Below, piece after piece: positions 1 to 8,829 of a stretch of 34,409 nucleotides of DNA. The notes below the pieces were generated by a model. The model worked only from the letters and a program-made list of their open reading frames with translations, had not been told where the DNA came from and did no database searches. Numbering within the stretch: the stretch's first letter is position 1; every line of letters begins with the position of its first letter. A program made the translations under genes and the position numbers. This stretch comes from an uncultured Azospirillum sp. (GTDB lineage Bacteria; Pseudomonadota; Alphaproteobacteria; RF32; CAG-239), in assembly GCA_902489795.1 (NCBI GenBank), contig CABUBU010000018.1:1-34409 (forward strand), read 5' to 3'.

Positions 1-90
1 CAAAGTCAATTAACAATGGATTTTGACCCGTTTACGGGTAGCAAGTAATCTTCGCTCTGTCAGACCGTCATACGCCCTTAAGGCGTTCGC
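1..90. repeat. Dispersed repeat, copy A
   Basis: This stretch is homologous to 18169-18258. The first 37 bases match that copy at about 31 positions without gaps, and the block from base 64 (ACCGTCAT followed by a CTTAA-loop hairpin) matches again after only a one-base offset. The hairpin ACGCC-CTTAA-GGCGT (72-86) is kept in the other copy with changed bases. The window starts at or inside the repeat, so its left border is unknown. It could be the end of a mobile element or a decayed gene; no transposase is visible nearby. Confidence 0.6.
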
Positions 91-124
91 TGGCACCATT
101 AGGGGTACACCCGCTTGAGAAGAA

Positions 125-154
125 CCACCGGCTTAGCCGGTGGGGTACTTTTTT
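125..154 (+). terminator. Intrinsic terminator-like hairpin
   Basis: A perfect 8-bp stem CCACCGGC/GCCGGTGG with a TTA loop (125-143) is followed shortly by six T (149-154). It would end a transcript entering from the left of the window. Hairpins of this look also sit at the right ends of IS200/IS605 elements, but no TnpA or TnpB is present here. Confidence 0.6.
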
Positions 155-447
155 GCATGCCTGACGGAAAGCCTGACAGGGAAAGGGAGGGAAAAAACGT
201 AAAGGAAGGAAAAGCCAGAGAGAAAACAAGCGGGGAAAGCAGGAAAATACAGGAAGTCTGACGGGGAAATGACGGAAAACCTCACAAGGAAAACCGGAAA
301 AAAACGTAAGTGAAAACTCCGCGAAGGGGAGTTTTGTTGCAGGGAAATTCCGCAAGTAGCGTTTTGTTTTAAGAAAATCCCGCAAGGCAGTGCGAAAAAT
401 CTTTCAAAAAACATTCACCGCCCCAGCCGGGAGGGGCCGGTTACAAG
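155..447. other. Gene-free purine-rich tract
   Basis: The plus strand from about 160 to 410 is dominated by A and G in runs such as GGAAA and GGGAAA. Open frames on the minus strand read only as low-complexity Phe/Pro/Ser/Leu strings without a ribosome-binding site, so I call no gene. A small perfect hairpin AAAACTCC/GGAGTTTT lies at 313-335. Similar strand-skewed gene-free tracts occur at 17745-17940 and 22580-22920. Confidence 0.5.
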
Positions 448-484
448 AAAACCTCCCCGGAATTTTCCGGGAAGGTTTTTATTT
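448..484 (-). terminator. Intrinsic terminator downstream of the DEAD-like gene
   Basis: A 15-bp stem with a single mismatch (448-462 with 465-479) and a 2-base loop is flanked by A and T runs, so it could work in both directions. It lies 18 bases past the stop codon of the minus-strand gene 502-1275. Confidence 0.75.
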
Positions 485-501
485 TGGATATCGGCAAGGT
501 T

Positions 502-1275
502 TTAATCACAGTCGGCCAGCTCGACTTTGTTAAGCAGAAATTTCGGGGTTTTGCCCTGAAAAGAGTTGTATTTTTTGCACAGAGCCAACGTTTCCGGGTC
601 TGGTGCGGCGTTTTTGAGCTGTTGTGCCGGCGCTGCCGGTTTGGCCGGACGAGCCTCTGCCGGTGCCGACATTTTGGCTTCCTGTTCTTTGTTTTTGTCG
701 ACTTTGATTTCTTCCGGCGCTTTTAAGATTTTGTCGAGAATGCTTTGGGTTTCTTTGGAGCGGCGGTTGGTGTAGACAATGTTCTGTTTGTCCGCCGGCA
801 TCATTTCCAACAGCTTTTCCATGTTTTTGATTTGTTTGTTTTTTTTGATCAGGTTGATGTCGTCGACCACCAGAATATTGATTTTGGACAAGTCAATTTG
901 TCCTTCGTCGACCAGATCGACCAGAAGGTCGGGCGAGCCGATGATGACGTCTCCATCCTCTTCGCCGTCCGCTTCTTCCTCGGTTTCTTCATGGAAGCGG
1001 TTGAGCATGGCCAGATTGTCGGAAATCGTTACCGATTTTTGCGAATCGGAGGTCATGATCAGAATATTCAGCTTTTCCCTGCGGCTGATGATGTCGATCA
1101 GCGGCAGGACATAAGAGATGGTTTTGCCGCAGCCGCCGGGCGCGATGGTAAAAATGTCCTTGCCCTGCAAAATGGCGGGGATAACGTCTACCTGCACGGT
1201 GGTCGGTTTTTCAATGCCGCATTCGTTGATCGCCTTTACCGTTTTTTCGCTTAAGCCCAAATCGAGAAAATTCAT
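502..1275 (-). CDS. Degenerate single-domain DEAD-box RNA helicase-like protein
   Basis: The 257-residue protein matches only the first RecA-like domain of DEAD-box helicases. A Q-motif region lies around residues 20-28 (GIEKPTTVQ) and a Walker A variant APGGCGKT at 45-52. A motif Ib-like SPDLLVDL lies at 114-121, and VVDDIN at 136-141 stands where DEAD normally is. The SAT motif is not recognisable and the whole second RecA domain is absent. From about residue 190 the chain is charged, then Ala/Pro-rich, ending in a short tail. An acidic insert (96-109) precedes motif Ib. With the DEAD glutamate changed and no second domain, normal ATP-driven unwinding is unlikely. It may bind RNA or ribosomes as an accessory protein (inference). 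A sigma70-like promoter lies at 1313-1340. Confidence 0.8.
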   Translation of the reverse strand: MNFLDLGLSEKTVKAINECGIEKPTTVQVDVIPAILQGKDIFTIAPGGCGKTISYVLPLIDIISRREKLNILIMTSDSQKSVTISDNLAMLNRFHEETEEEADGEEDGDVIIGSPDLLVDLVDEGQIDLSKINILVVDDINLIKKNKQIKNMEKLLEMMPADKQNIVYTNRRSKETQSILDKILKAPEEIKVDKNKEQEAKMSAPAEARPAKPAAPAQQLKNAAPDPETLALCKKYNSFQGKTPKFLLNKVELADCD

Positions 1276-1312
1276 TTTATTTATCCGTTTTAAAAAAATT
1301 AACCTTGTCCGT

Positions 1313-1340
1313 ATTATCTATTTTTTGCTTTAAGAGTCAA
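1313..1340 (-). promoter_or_regulatory. Promoter of the DEAD-like gene
   Basis: On the minus strand TTGACT (1340-1335) and GATAAT (1318-1313) are separated by 16 bp, about 40 bases before the start codon of the gene at 1275. The 13-base block covering the -35 element recurs exactly at 1835-1847. Confidence 0.55.
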
Positions 1341-1353
1341 CCTTATAATGCCG

Positions 1354-1388
1354 CAAAAAAAACAGGCTGCGGAATGTCCGCGGCCTGT
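1354..1388 (-). terminator. Intrinsic terminator of the cupin gene
   Basis: A 12-bp stem with one G-U pair (1362-1373 with 1377-1388) and a 3-base loop is followed on the minus strand by a run of eight T (1362-1355). It lies 20 bases after the stop of the cupin gene. Confidence 0.85.
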
Positions 1389-1407
1389 AAAAGCGCGCCG
1401 TTTAAAT

Positions 1408-1770
1408 TTAAACGCGGCCGTAAACGTCTTCCAGACGGACGATGTCGTTTTCATCCAGGTTGTCGCCGGCCTGAACTTCGATAAATTCGACGTCGCAGTC
1501 GGTAGCGTTTTCGATCCGGTGTTTGGTTTCGACCGGAATGAAAACGTGTTCGTCGGTCTTTTTGGTCAAAACTTCGTCGCCCAAGGTAACCAGTGCGGTG
1601 CCTTTGACAATGATCCAGTGTTCGGCCCGGTGGTGGTGCAGCTGAAGCGAAAGTTTTGATCCCGGCGTTACTTTAATTCTTTTGACACAGAAAGTTTCAC
1701 CGCAGTCAATGACTTCCCAGGTGCCCCAGGGGCGGGTGTCTTTTTGTCCGCGTACGTAATTGTTTGCCAT
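1408..1770 (-). CDS. Cupin protein, mannose-6-phosphate isomerase type II domain
   Basis: The 120-residue protein is a lone copy of the C-terminal cupin domain found in type II phosphomannose isomerase / GDP-mannose pyrophosphorylase (ManC/AlgA). The opening RPWGTWEVID, the histidine cluster LQLHHHRAEHW (metal-site motif 1) and the following VTLGDE and ENATDCDVEFIEVQ are typical of that family. The nucleotidyltransferase half of ManC is missing, and stand-alone domains of this size are common in alphaproteobacteria. The likely role is sugar-phosphate isomerisation for surface polysaccharide, though a regulatory or other sugar function is possible. The gene is monocistronic, with a terminator directly downstream. 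Confidence 0.85.
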   Translation of the reverse strand: MANNYVRGQKDTRPWGTWEVIDCGETFCVKRIKVTPGSKLSLQLHHHRAEHWIIVKGTALVTLGDEVLTKKTDEHVFIPVETKHRIENATDCDVEFIEVQAGDNLDENDIVRLEDVYGRV

Positions 1771-1801
1771 TTCGTTTAATCCTTAAATTATACAATAAAA
1801 A

Positions 1802-1828
1802 ATTATACCTGCCGGAAGGGTAAGGCAA
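1802..1828 (-). promoter_or_regulatory. Possible promoter of the cupin gene
   Basis: On the minus strand TTGCCT (1828-1823) and a perfect TATAAT (1807-1802) lie 15 bp apart, about 30 bases before the start codon. The spacing is short, so the -35 assignment is weak. A second minus-strand TATAAT follows closely. Confidence 0.35.
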
Positions 1829-1891
1829 TCGGGCTTAAGAGTCAACCGTTATCTTGCCCGGCACAAAATGCCCCGGCGCGTGATTTTAGGC

Positions 1892-1920
1892 TTGATGAAA
1901 ACGCGGATAAAGCATATAAA
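1892..1920 (+). promoter_or_regulatory. Promoter of ptsP
   Basis: TTGATG (1892-1897) and TATAAA (1915-1920) are separated by 17 bp. Transcription would start near 1927, giving a leader of about 18 bases before the ATG at 1945. Confidence 0.55.
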
Positions 1921-1944
1921 TAACCATGATATTTTTTTTGCTGA

Positions 1945-4224
1945 ATGGAAAGTGTTATGCAGTCACCGGCTATCAAACAGGCTCTCGGCATCCTCAAACA
2001 ACTGCGGCAGATTATGGAAACGCCGGAAAGCGTTCCCGACAAGCTCTCCCGCATTCTTCAAACCATTGCCGCCAAAATGCAGGCGGACGCGGCCGCCTGT
2101 TACGTGGGCGTTGACGACAATTATCTGGAGCTTTTTGCCTCATACGGTTTCAAACAGGCTTCGTCCCACCGTCTGCGCCTGCGCTATAACGAAGGCATGG
2201 CCGGCGAGGTGGCGGAAAGCAAAAGGTCGCTTGTAATCAACAACATCTGGATGTATCCGAAGTTCGTTTCCAAGCCGGAACTGCTGGAGGAAAAGGATTT
2301 CAACTCGTTTATCGGGGTGCCGGTACTGCAGTGGAACCGCACCGTCGGCGTGCTGGCGCTTTATAACGCGGCGGAAGTGAGCCGTTCGGAAATTGACCTT
2401 GAGCTGCTTGAAACGATTGCGATGGTGCTGGCGGAAATCCTTTCTTCCGAGGAAATGACGCGTTATAAAAAGTCGCTGATCAAAGCGCGGGGGCTGTCAA
2501 CCAAAGAACGCATCAAGGGGCTGAGCTTAAACAAAGGGTATGGCATCGGGACCGCCGTCGTGCACCGACGTCGTCAGTCGGTGACCAACATTTTTGCCGA
2601 AGACCGGGAAAAGGAACTGCGGCGGTTGGAAATCGCCCATCATCAGATGAACGAGGATCTGGATGCCAAGTTCAATTCCACCAAGCTCGGGCTCGGAGAA
2701 CACGTCGACATTCTGGACGCTTACCGGATGTTTGCCAAAGACAAGGGCTGGTACGGCAAAATCGCCGACAACATCAAAGGCGGTCTGGCGGCCGAAGCGG
2801 CAGTCGAACGCGCTTACGAAGACATGTGGAACCGGTTGTCTGCCAGCACCGACAGCTATATGCGCGAGCGTCTGCACGATCTGCGGGACGTGGCCGACCG
2901 GTTGCAGTCCTATCTCAGCGGCGATTACAACCGGACGCCGGAAAGCGGGGCAAAGGACATCGTCATCGTGGCGCAAACGATGGGGCCGGCGGAACTGATG
3001 GATTATGACTACAGCCGGATCCGCGGGCTGATTCTTGAAGACGGAACGCCGACGATGCATGTGGCGATCGTCGCCAAAGCTTTAAACATTCCGGTGCTGG
3101 CAAAGATCAAGGGAATTTTTGCCGAAATCCAGAGCGGGCAGACGGTGGCGCTTGATGGCAACGAAGGTTTTGTTTATGTCAATCCGTCGCCCCAGGTCGA
3201 GGCCGACTTCCGCAAGCGAATCGCCGAACGGGAAGAACTGCAGAAAAAACTGGCGGCTCTCCGCAGTCTGCCGGCAAAGACACTGAACGGGGTCGATGTC
3301 GGGCTTTACGTCAATGTCGGGCTGCCGATGGATTTTGACTATATCGAAACCACCAACTGCGACGGGGTGGGCCTTTACCGTACGGAAATTCCCTTTATGA
3401 CTTCCGACGCCATGCCCGATGTCGAAAAACAGGTGTCTTATTATAAGGACCTGATGGATCGCTGCGGCGACAAAAAAGTGATTTTCCGCAGTCTGGATGT
3501 GGGGTCGGACAAGCTTTTGCCCTACTGGGCCTATGCCGGAGAAGCCAACCCGGCGATCGGCTGGCGTTCGATCCGGATCACGCTTGACCGGCGGGCGATC
3601 CTGCGCAAACAGATCCGCGCCTTTTTGCTTTCGGCGGCGGGCAAGGAACTGAACGTGATGTTTCCGATGATTTCCGATCTGGCGGAATTTGAAGACGCCA
3701 AGGAAACGCTGATGATTGAGCTGGAAAAAGACAAAAGCCACGGCTTTCCGGTGCCGAAAAAAGTCAATGTCGGGCTGATGGTTGAGGTGCCGTCGGTGAT
3801 TTTCCAGCTGGACGACATTCTGCAAAGAGCCGATTTCGTTTCGGTCGGCACCAATGACCTGGCGCAGTTTATATTTGCCTGCGACCGCGGCAATCCGAAG
3901 CTGTCCGAACGTTACGACGTGCTTTCGGCGCCGTTTTTGAACGTGATGAAAACGATCGTCGACAAGGCGGACGCAGCCGGCGTTTACTGTTCTGTCTGCG
4001 GCGAAATGGCGAGTAATCCGATTGAAGCGCTGGCGCTGATCGGACTCGGTTACCGCAACCTTTCAAGCAACGGCGCCTCTTTCGGCCGGATTAAGAGCAT
4101 GGTGCGTTCGGTCAATACCGAAGAAATCGCCGACTATATGCGGCTGCTGCTGAAATCGACCCAAAATACCCTGCGGCCGCAATTAATTGCGTATGCTTAT
4201 GATCACGGTATTGAAATTTATTAA
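1945..4224 (+). CDS. ptsP: PTS-Ntr phosphoenolpyruvate phosphotransferase (EI-Ntr)
   Basis: This cytoplasmic enzyme takes phosphate from PEP and passes it to NPr/HPr in the nitrogen-type phosphotransferase system. The 759 residues show a GAF sensor domain (about 20-160, GMAGEVAESKRSLVINN), then the PEP-utilising N-domain with the phosphorylated histidine H372 in GTPTMHVAIVAK. The C-terminal TIM-barrel domain carries GVGLYRTEIPF, GTNDLAQF and the catalytic cysteine C685 in CGEMASNP. Length and order fit PtsP. ATG 1945 and ATG 1957 are both possible starts. ptsP next to rodZ and prfA is a common alphaproteobacterial neighbourhood. GAF suggests allosteric control, by glutamine in studied relatives. 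NPr is not in this window. Confidence 0.95.
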   Translation: MESVMQSPAIKQALGILKQLRQIMETPESVPDKLSRILQTIAAKMQADAAACYVGVDDNYLELFASYGFKQASSHRLRLRYNEGMAGEVAESKRSLVINNIWMYPKFVSKPELLEEKDFNSFIGVPVLQWNRTVGVLALYNAAEVSRSEIDLELLETIAMVLAEILSSEEMTRYKKSLIKARGLSTKERIKGLSLNKGYGIGTAVVHRRRQSVTNIFAEDREKELRRLEIAHHQMNEDLDAKFNSTKLGLGEHVDILDAYRMFAKDKGWYGKIADNIKGGLAAEAAVERAYEDMWNRLSASTDSYMRERLHDLRDVADRLQSYLSGDYNRTPESGAKDIVIVAQTMGPAELMDYDYSRIRGLILEDGTPTMHVAIVAKALNIPVLAKIKGIFAEIQSGQTVALDGNEGFVYVNPSPQVEADFRKRIAEREELQKKLAALRSLPAKTLNGVDVGLYVNVGLPMDFDYIETTNCDGVGLYRTEIPFMTSDAMPDVEKQVSYYKDLMDRCGDKKVIFRSLDVGSDKLLPYWAYAGEANPAIGWRSIRITLDRRAILRKQIRAFLLSAAGKELNVMFPMISDLAEFEDAKETLMIELEKDKSHGFPVPKKVNVGLMVEVPSVIFQLDDILQRADFVSVGTNDLAQFIFACDRGNPKLSERYDVLSAPFLNVMKTIVDKADAAGVYCSVCGEMASNPIEALALIGLGYRNLSSNGASFGRIKSMVRSVNTEEIADYMRLLLKSTQNTLRPQLIAYAYDHGIEIY

Positions 4225-4290
4225 AAAGTGTGGTTGAATAAGGCGAATTTGAAAAAACATGCGCAAAAAACATCATCAGGGGACAAAATC

Positions 4291-5334
4291 GTGATAAAAG
4301 AAGCCGAAGCCGAGAGAAAGAACAAAAATGCCGCCGGGAGCGGAACCGCAGCCGGAACAATGATACCCGAACCGGCGGAAGATACGGACAGAATCGGTAA
4401 CCTGCTGTGTCACGAACGGTTGAAAAAAGGGTTTGAACTGGAAGATATTTCGCAGGTGCTGTGCATCCGCCGCGTATATCTGGAGGCAATTGAAAGCGGC
4501 AATTACGTCGAACTGCCGCCGCTGCCTTATTCTGCCGGCTTTGTCAATTCCTATGCCAAATATCTGGGGCTGAACAATACACGCATTACCCAGCTGTTCC
4601 GTGAAGAGTTGAACGACGGTGACAGGGAAAAGCGGATATTTGTGACCGAAGACCTGTCGGCGGAAGCAGGCCTGCCCGACAAACGTTATATTATCGGGGG
4701 TATTGCCGCTCTTTTTCTGATCGGCGGACTGTGGTCGCTGTGGCATCGTTCCGGTGACGGGAACGCGCCGGCAGAGGGAATCGTGAGCGAAGCGGCGGCG
4801 GACGCCGCGGCGGGAGAGATCGAATATTTTTCTCCGTCGACGGACGAGGCGGAAGCCGTAAAATCGGGTACAATGCCGGAAATGGTTGCGCAGCCGGCGG
4901 AACAGGAAGCCGAGGCGGCCGTTGAAGAACGTCCGATCGAGCAAGTCGTAATGAAGGAAGAAAGTTTTATCGAACCGCAGGTCAGACATGTTGCGGAAGA
5001 AACGGCCGGTTCGGCGGCCGAAAACGCGGCGGCGGAAACCGTAAAGCCCGCAGCGGCGGAAATGCAGACGGAAAAGACGGCGGCTTCGGTTGAAATCAAA
5101 ATTAGCAGGGAAGACACCTGGATTGAAGTTCGGGACAATAAGAAAGTTTATTTCAACAAAGTCATGCGGCCGGGCGAAAGCTACCGGGTGCCGGAAGGCA
5201 AAGGGATGATTTTGTCGGCCGGCAAGTACAACGGCGTCGAGGTTTACGTCAACGGACGGCTGACGCCGGTCATTCAGCCGAACAAAAAAATGAACATTGG
5301 GCTTGATCCGTTCGTGGAAGCGGCGGAACATTAG
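4291..5334 (+). CDS. rodZ: RodZ-like helix-turn-helix membrane protein
   Basis: RodZ couples MreB filaments to cell-wall synthesis and cell shape. A cytoplasmic HTH_25 domain (about residues 35-105, with LEDISQVLCIRRVYLEAIESG and LPYSAGFVNSYAKYLGL) is followed by one membrane helix (YIIGGIAALFLIGGLWSL). Next comes a long Ala/Glu-rich periplasmic linker and a C-terminal DUF4115 beta domain (WIEVRD, RPGESYRVP, VYVNGR). I chose GTG 4291 because AGGGGA lies seven bases upstream; an upstream GTG at 4228 stays in frame but has no such site. It begins 66 bases after ptsP, probably in the same transcript. A transcription factor is unlikely given the architecture. Confidence 0.85.
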   Translation: MIKEAEAERKNKNAAGSGTAAGTMIPEPAEDTDRIGNLLCHERLKKGFELEDISQVLCIRRVYLEAIESGNYVELPPLPYSAGFVNSYAKYLGLNNTRITQLFREELNDGDREKRIFVTEDLSAEAGLPDKRYIIGGIAALFLIGGLWSLWHRSGDGNAPAEGIVSEAAADAAAGEIEYFSPSTDEAEAVKSGTMPEMVAQPAEQEAEAAVEERPIEQVVMKEESFIEPQVRHVAEETAGSAAENAAAETVKPAAAEMQTEKTAASVEIKISREDTWIEVRDNKKVYFNKVMRPGESYRVPEGKGMILSAGKYNGVEVYVNGRLTPVIQPNKKMNIGLDPFVEAAEH

Positions 5335-5355
5335 CCGACAGGTGAAATTTAATCG

Positions 5356-5388
5356 GAAAATAGCAGGCGGAGTCTTGCTATTTTCTTT
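5356..5388 (+). terminator. Possible terminator between rodZ and hisS
   Basis: A perfect 10-bp inverted repeat GAAAATAGCA/TGCTATTTTC (5356-5365, 5376-5385) with a 10-base loop runs into CTTT. The stem is AT-rich, so termination may be partial. Confidence 0.5.
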
Positions 5389-5409
5389 GCGTTTAAGGGA
5401 GAGAAAATT

Positions 5410-6645
5410 ATGGCGAAATTGCAGTGCGTGCGCGGTACTTACGATTTGTACGGCGCGGCGAAAAGAAAAACCAAGCAGGTGGTGAGAACCGGCGAGGAAG
5501 TGGTGGAAAAATACGGGTTTGAAGAAATAGAAACCCCGATTTTCGAGTTTACCGAAGTGTTTGCCCGCAACCTCGGCGATACCAGCGATATCGTTACCAA
5601 GGAAATGTACTGTTTTGAAGACCGCGGCGGCGAAAGCCTTACGCTTCGGCCGGAAGGCACCGCCGGAGTGGTGCGTGCGTTTGTTTCCAACGGCATGCAG
5701 CAAAACCTGCCGGTCAAGTTTTATTATCATGGCCAGATGTTTCGTTACGAGCGGCCGCAGAAAGGCCGTCAGCGTCAGTTTACCCAGTTCGGGGTGGAAC
5801 TGCTCGGCGCCGATACGCCGCAAGCGGATATTGAAGTGATTGCCATGGCTTACGAATTTTTGGAAAAACTGGGGCTGGCCGGTCAGGTAACGGTGGAGGT
5901 CAATTCGCTGGGCGATGCGGAAAGCCGCAATGCCTACCGGGAAAAGCTGGTGGCTTATCTGAAGGAACATTTCGATGAACTGTCCGCCGACAGCAAGAAC
6001 CGTCTGGAAAGAAATCCGCTGCGGGTGCTTGATTCCAAGGAGGAATGCGACAAGGCGGTGGTGGAAAAGGCGCCGCTTTATGCCGACAGCCTGAACGAAA
6101 AGTCGAAGGTTTTTTTTGCCAAGGTGCTGGATGGGCTGGACCGGCTGGGGATCAAATACCGGGTCAACAACCGGCTGGTGCGCGGGCTGGACTATTATTC
6201 GCATACCGTGTTTGAACTGGTGACCGACAAGCTCGGTGCGCAGGGAACGGTTTTGGCCGGCGGCCGTTACGACGGTCTGGTCGAACAGATGGGCGGCGGC
6301 GCGGTGGCCGGCATCGGCTGGGCCTGCGGGGTAGAGCGGCTGGCCATGCTGCTTGACGAAGAACCGGCGGTTGAAAGACCGGTAGCGGTGATTCCGGTCG
6401 GTGGGGACGCTGAAGACAAAGCGCTGGAGATTGCCCACCGGCTGCGTCTGGCCGGGCTGAAAACCGAGCAGGCGTACGGCGGCAACCTGAAAAAGCGGAT
6501 GATCAGAGCCAACAAGGCCAATGCCCGCAAAGCCGTGATTATCGGATCCGAGGAACTGGCGAGAAACGAAGTGACGGTCAAGGATCTGGACAGCGGCGAA
6601 CAGAAGAACGTTGCGTTGGATCAATTAATCGAGGAAGTGAAATAA
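5410..6645 (+). CDS. hisS: Histidyl-tRNA synthetase
   Basis: This class II aminoacyl-tRNA synthetase charges tRNA-His. The 411 residues show the family opening VRGTYDLYG and class II motif 2 (GQMFRYERPQKGRQRQF). The histidine-binding signature RGLDYYSHTVFEL, motif 3 (GIGWACGVERLAMLL) and a C-terminal anticodon-binding domain (PVAVIPVGGDAEDKALEIA) follow. A strong GGGAGAG site precedes ATG 5410. The stop codon abuts the prfA start with no spacer, so the two are almost certainly co-translated. Confidence 0.97.
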   Translation: MAKLQCVRGTYDLYGAAKRKTKQVVRTGEEVVEKYGFEEIETPIFEFTEVFARNLGDTSDIVTKEMYCFEDRGGESLTLRPEGTAGVVRAFVSNGMQQNLPVKFYYHGQMFRYERPQKGRQRQFTQFGVELLGADTPQADIEVIAMAYEFLEKLGLAGQVTVEVNSLGDAESRNAYREKLVAYLKEHFDELSADSKNRLERNPLRVLDSKEECDKAVVEKAPLYADSLNEKSKVFFAKVLDGLDRLGIKYRVNNRLVRGLDYYSHTVFELVTDKLGAQGTVLAGGRYDGLVEQMGGGAVAGIGWACGVERLAMLLDEEPAVERPVAVIPVGGDAEDKALEIAHRLRLAGLKTEQAYGGNLKKRMIRANKANARKAVIIGSEELARNEVTVKDLDSGEQKNVALDQLIEEVK

Positions 6646-7719
<1,074 letters not shown>

Positions 7720-7787
7720 GAATCTGCGGAAGCGTTACTATTTTTTAATGAAAAAGGCGTTATTGTATTGGAAACGGAGAAAATAAA

Positions 7788-8795
7788 ATGAAAAAAATTG
7801 CAGTTATCGGCGTGACCGAAAGCGTCGGAAGAGAAGTTTTGGCTTTTTTGGCAGACGGCGGTTACCGGCCGTCGGACACGGCGGCTTTGGAAACCAAGGT
7901 GCCGCTCGGTACTCAGGTGTCTTTCGGCGAGGAAGAAGACATTGACGTCGGCAATTTGGAAGATTTTGACTTTGCCGAGGCGGAAATTGCAATTTTTGCC
8001 GCATCGGAGGAAATATCCCGCCGTTATGCCGCCAGGGCGGCGGCCAAAGGCTGCAAAGTGATTGACTGCAGCGGCGCCTTTTTTGCCGACGCGGATGTGC
8101 CGATGATCGTGGCCGGCGTCAATGACGACGGACTGTCGGCGGCGGCCAAAAACATCGTCGGCGTGCCGTCGGCGGCGGTGGCGCAGATTCTTCTGCCGCT
8201 GAAGGCCGCGGATGAGGCGTACGGAATCAAACGGCTGATCGTTTCCACCTATACCTCGACTTCGGTTTACGGCAAAGAGGGGATGGACGAATTGTTTAAC
8301 CAGACCCGGAAAATCTTTATGAACGAAAGCCTGGCGGACAACCAGAAAGTTTTCGAAAAGCAGATTGCTTTTAACGTTATTCCGCAGGTGGAAGAGTTTA
8401 TCGGCGAAGAAACCAGACTGGAGTGGCAGATCAATGCCGAAACCAAAAAGGTTTTGGGACGCGACGTGAAGGTACATGCCAACTGCGCCTTTATTCCCGC
8501 CTTTATCGGCAACGCCGTTTACGTCAATGCGGAATGCGACCGGGAAGTTGACGTTGACGAAGTACGGAAGCTGATGAAACAGACTGAAGGCGTGATCGTG
8601 TTTGACAAGAACGTCAAGGGCGGTTACGTGACCTTAAACGACGTGCAGGGAGAAATTGAGGTTTACGTCAGCCGGCTGCGGCAGGACGCTTCGGTCGAAA
8701 ACGGCTTCAGCTTCTGGTCGGCGGCGGACAATCTGCGTTTCGGGGTGGCCGGCAACGCTTATAAAATCATGCGGAAGTGGCTGGGGATGAGTTAG
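7788..8795 (+). CDS. Aspartate-semialdehyde dehydrogenase-like pseudoenzyme (USG-1 type)
   Basis: The 335-residue protein follows the ASADH fold from end to end. It has a nucleotide-binding opening GVTESVGREV, the core KVIDCSGAFFADADVPMIV, and the region YGIKRLIVSTYTSTSVYGKEGMDEL, and it ends FWSAADNLRFG. The residues that do the chemistry are gone. By alignment in my head, the catalytic Cys of NCST is Ala129 (VPSAAVAQ), the substrate-binding Arg is Phe235 (NCAFIPAF), and the catalytic His of GHS is Asn242 (IGNA). This pattern matches the E. coli USG-1 paralogue as I remember it, which also has a similar length. I do not expect ASADH activity; the role is unknown. GGAG precedes ATG 7788. The mscS-like gene follows by 34 bases. 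Confidence 0.85.
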   Translation: MKKIAVIGVTESVGREVLAFLADGGYRPSDTAALETKVPLGTQVSFGEEEDIDVGNLEDFDFAEAEIAIFAASEEISRRYAARAAAKGCKVIDCSGAFFADADVPMIVAGVNDDGLSAAAKNIVGVPSAAVAQILLPLKAADEAYGIKRLIVSTYTSTSVYGKEGMDELFNQTRKIFMNESLADNQKVFEKQIAFNVIPQVEEFIGEETRLEWQINAETKKVLGRDVKVHANCAFIPAFIGNAVYVNAECDREVDVDEVRKLMKQTEGVIVFDKNVKGGYVTLNDVQGEIEVYVSRLRQDASVENGFSFWSAADNLRFGVAGNAYKIMRKWLGMS

Positions 8796-8829
8796 GTTCC
8801 GGCCGGTAAATTTCAGACGGGAGGCAAAA

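Noticed and set aside
133..414. Minus-strand Phe/Pro-rich frame in the left purine tract
   Set aside because: Low complexity reflects base skew; no ribosome-binding site and no domain.
4276..6624. A very long open frame on the minus strand opposite rodZ and hisS
   Set aside because: It is rich in Phe, His, Arg and Gln with no domain. It is the antisense shadow of two well-supported genes with biased codon use.
7788..8795. Calling this gene asd (functional aspartate-semialdehyde dehydrogenase)
   Set aside because: The catalytic Cys, Arg and His positions are all replaced, so the enzymatic name is not supported.
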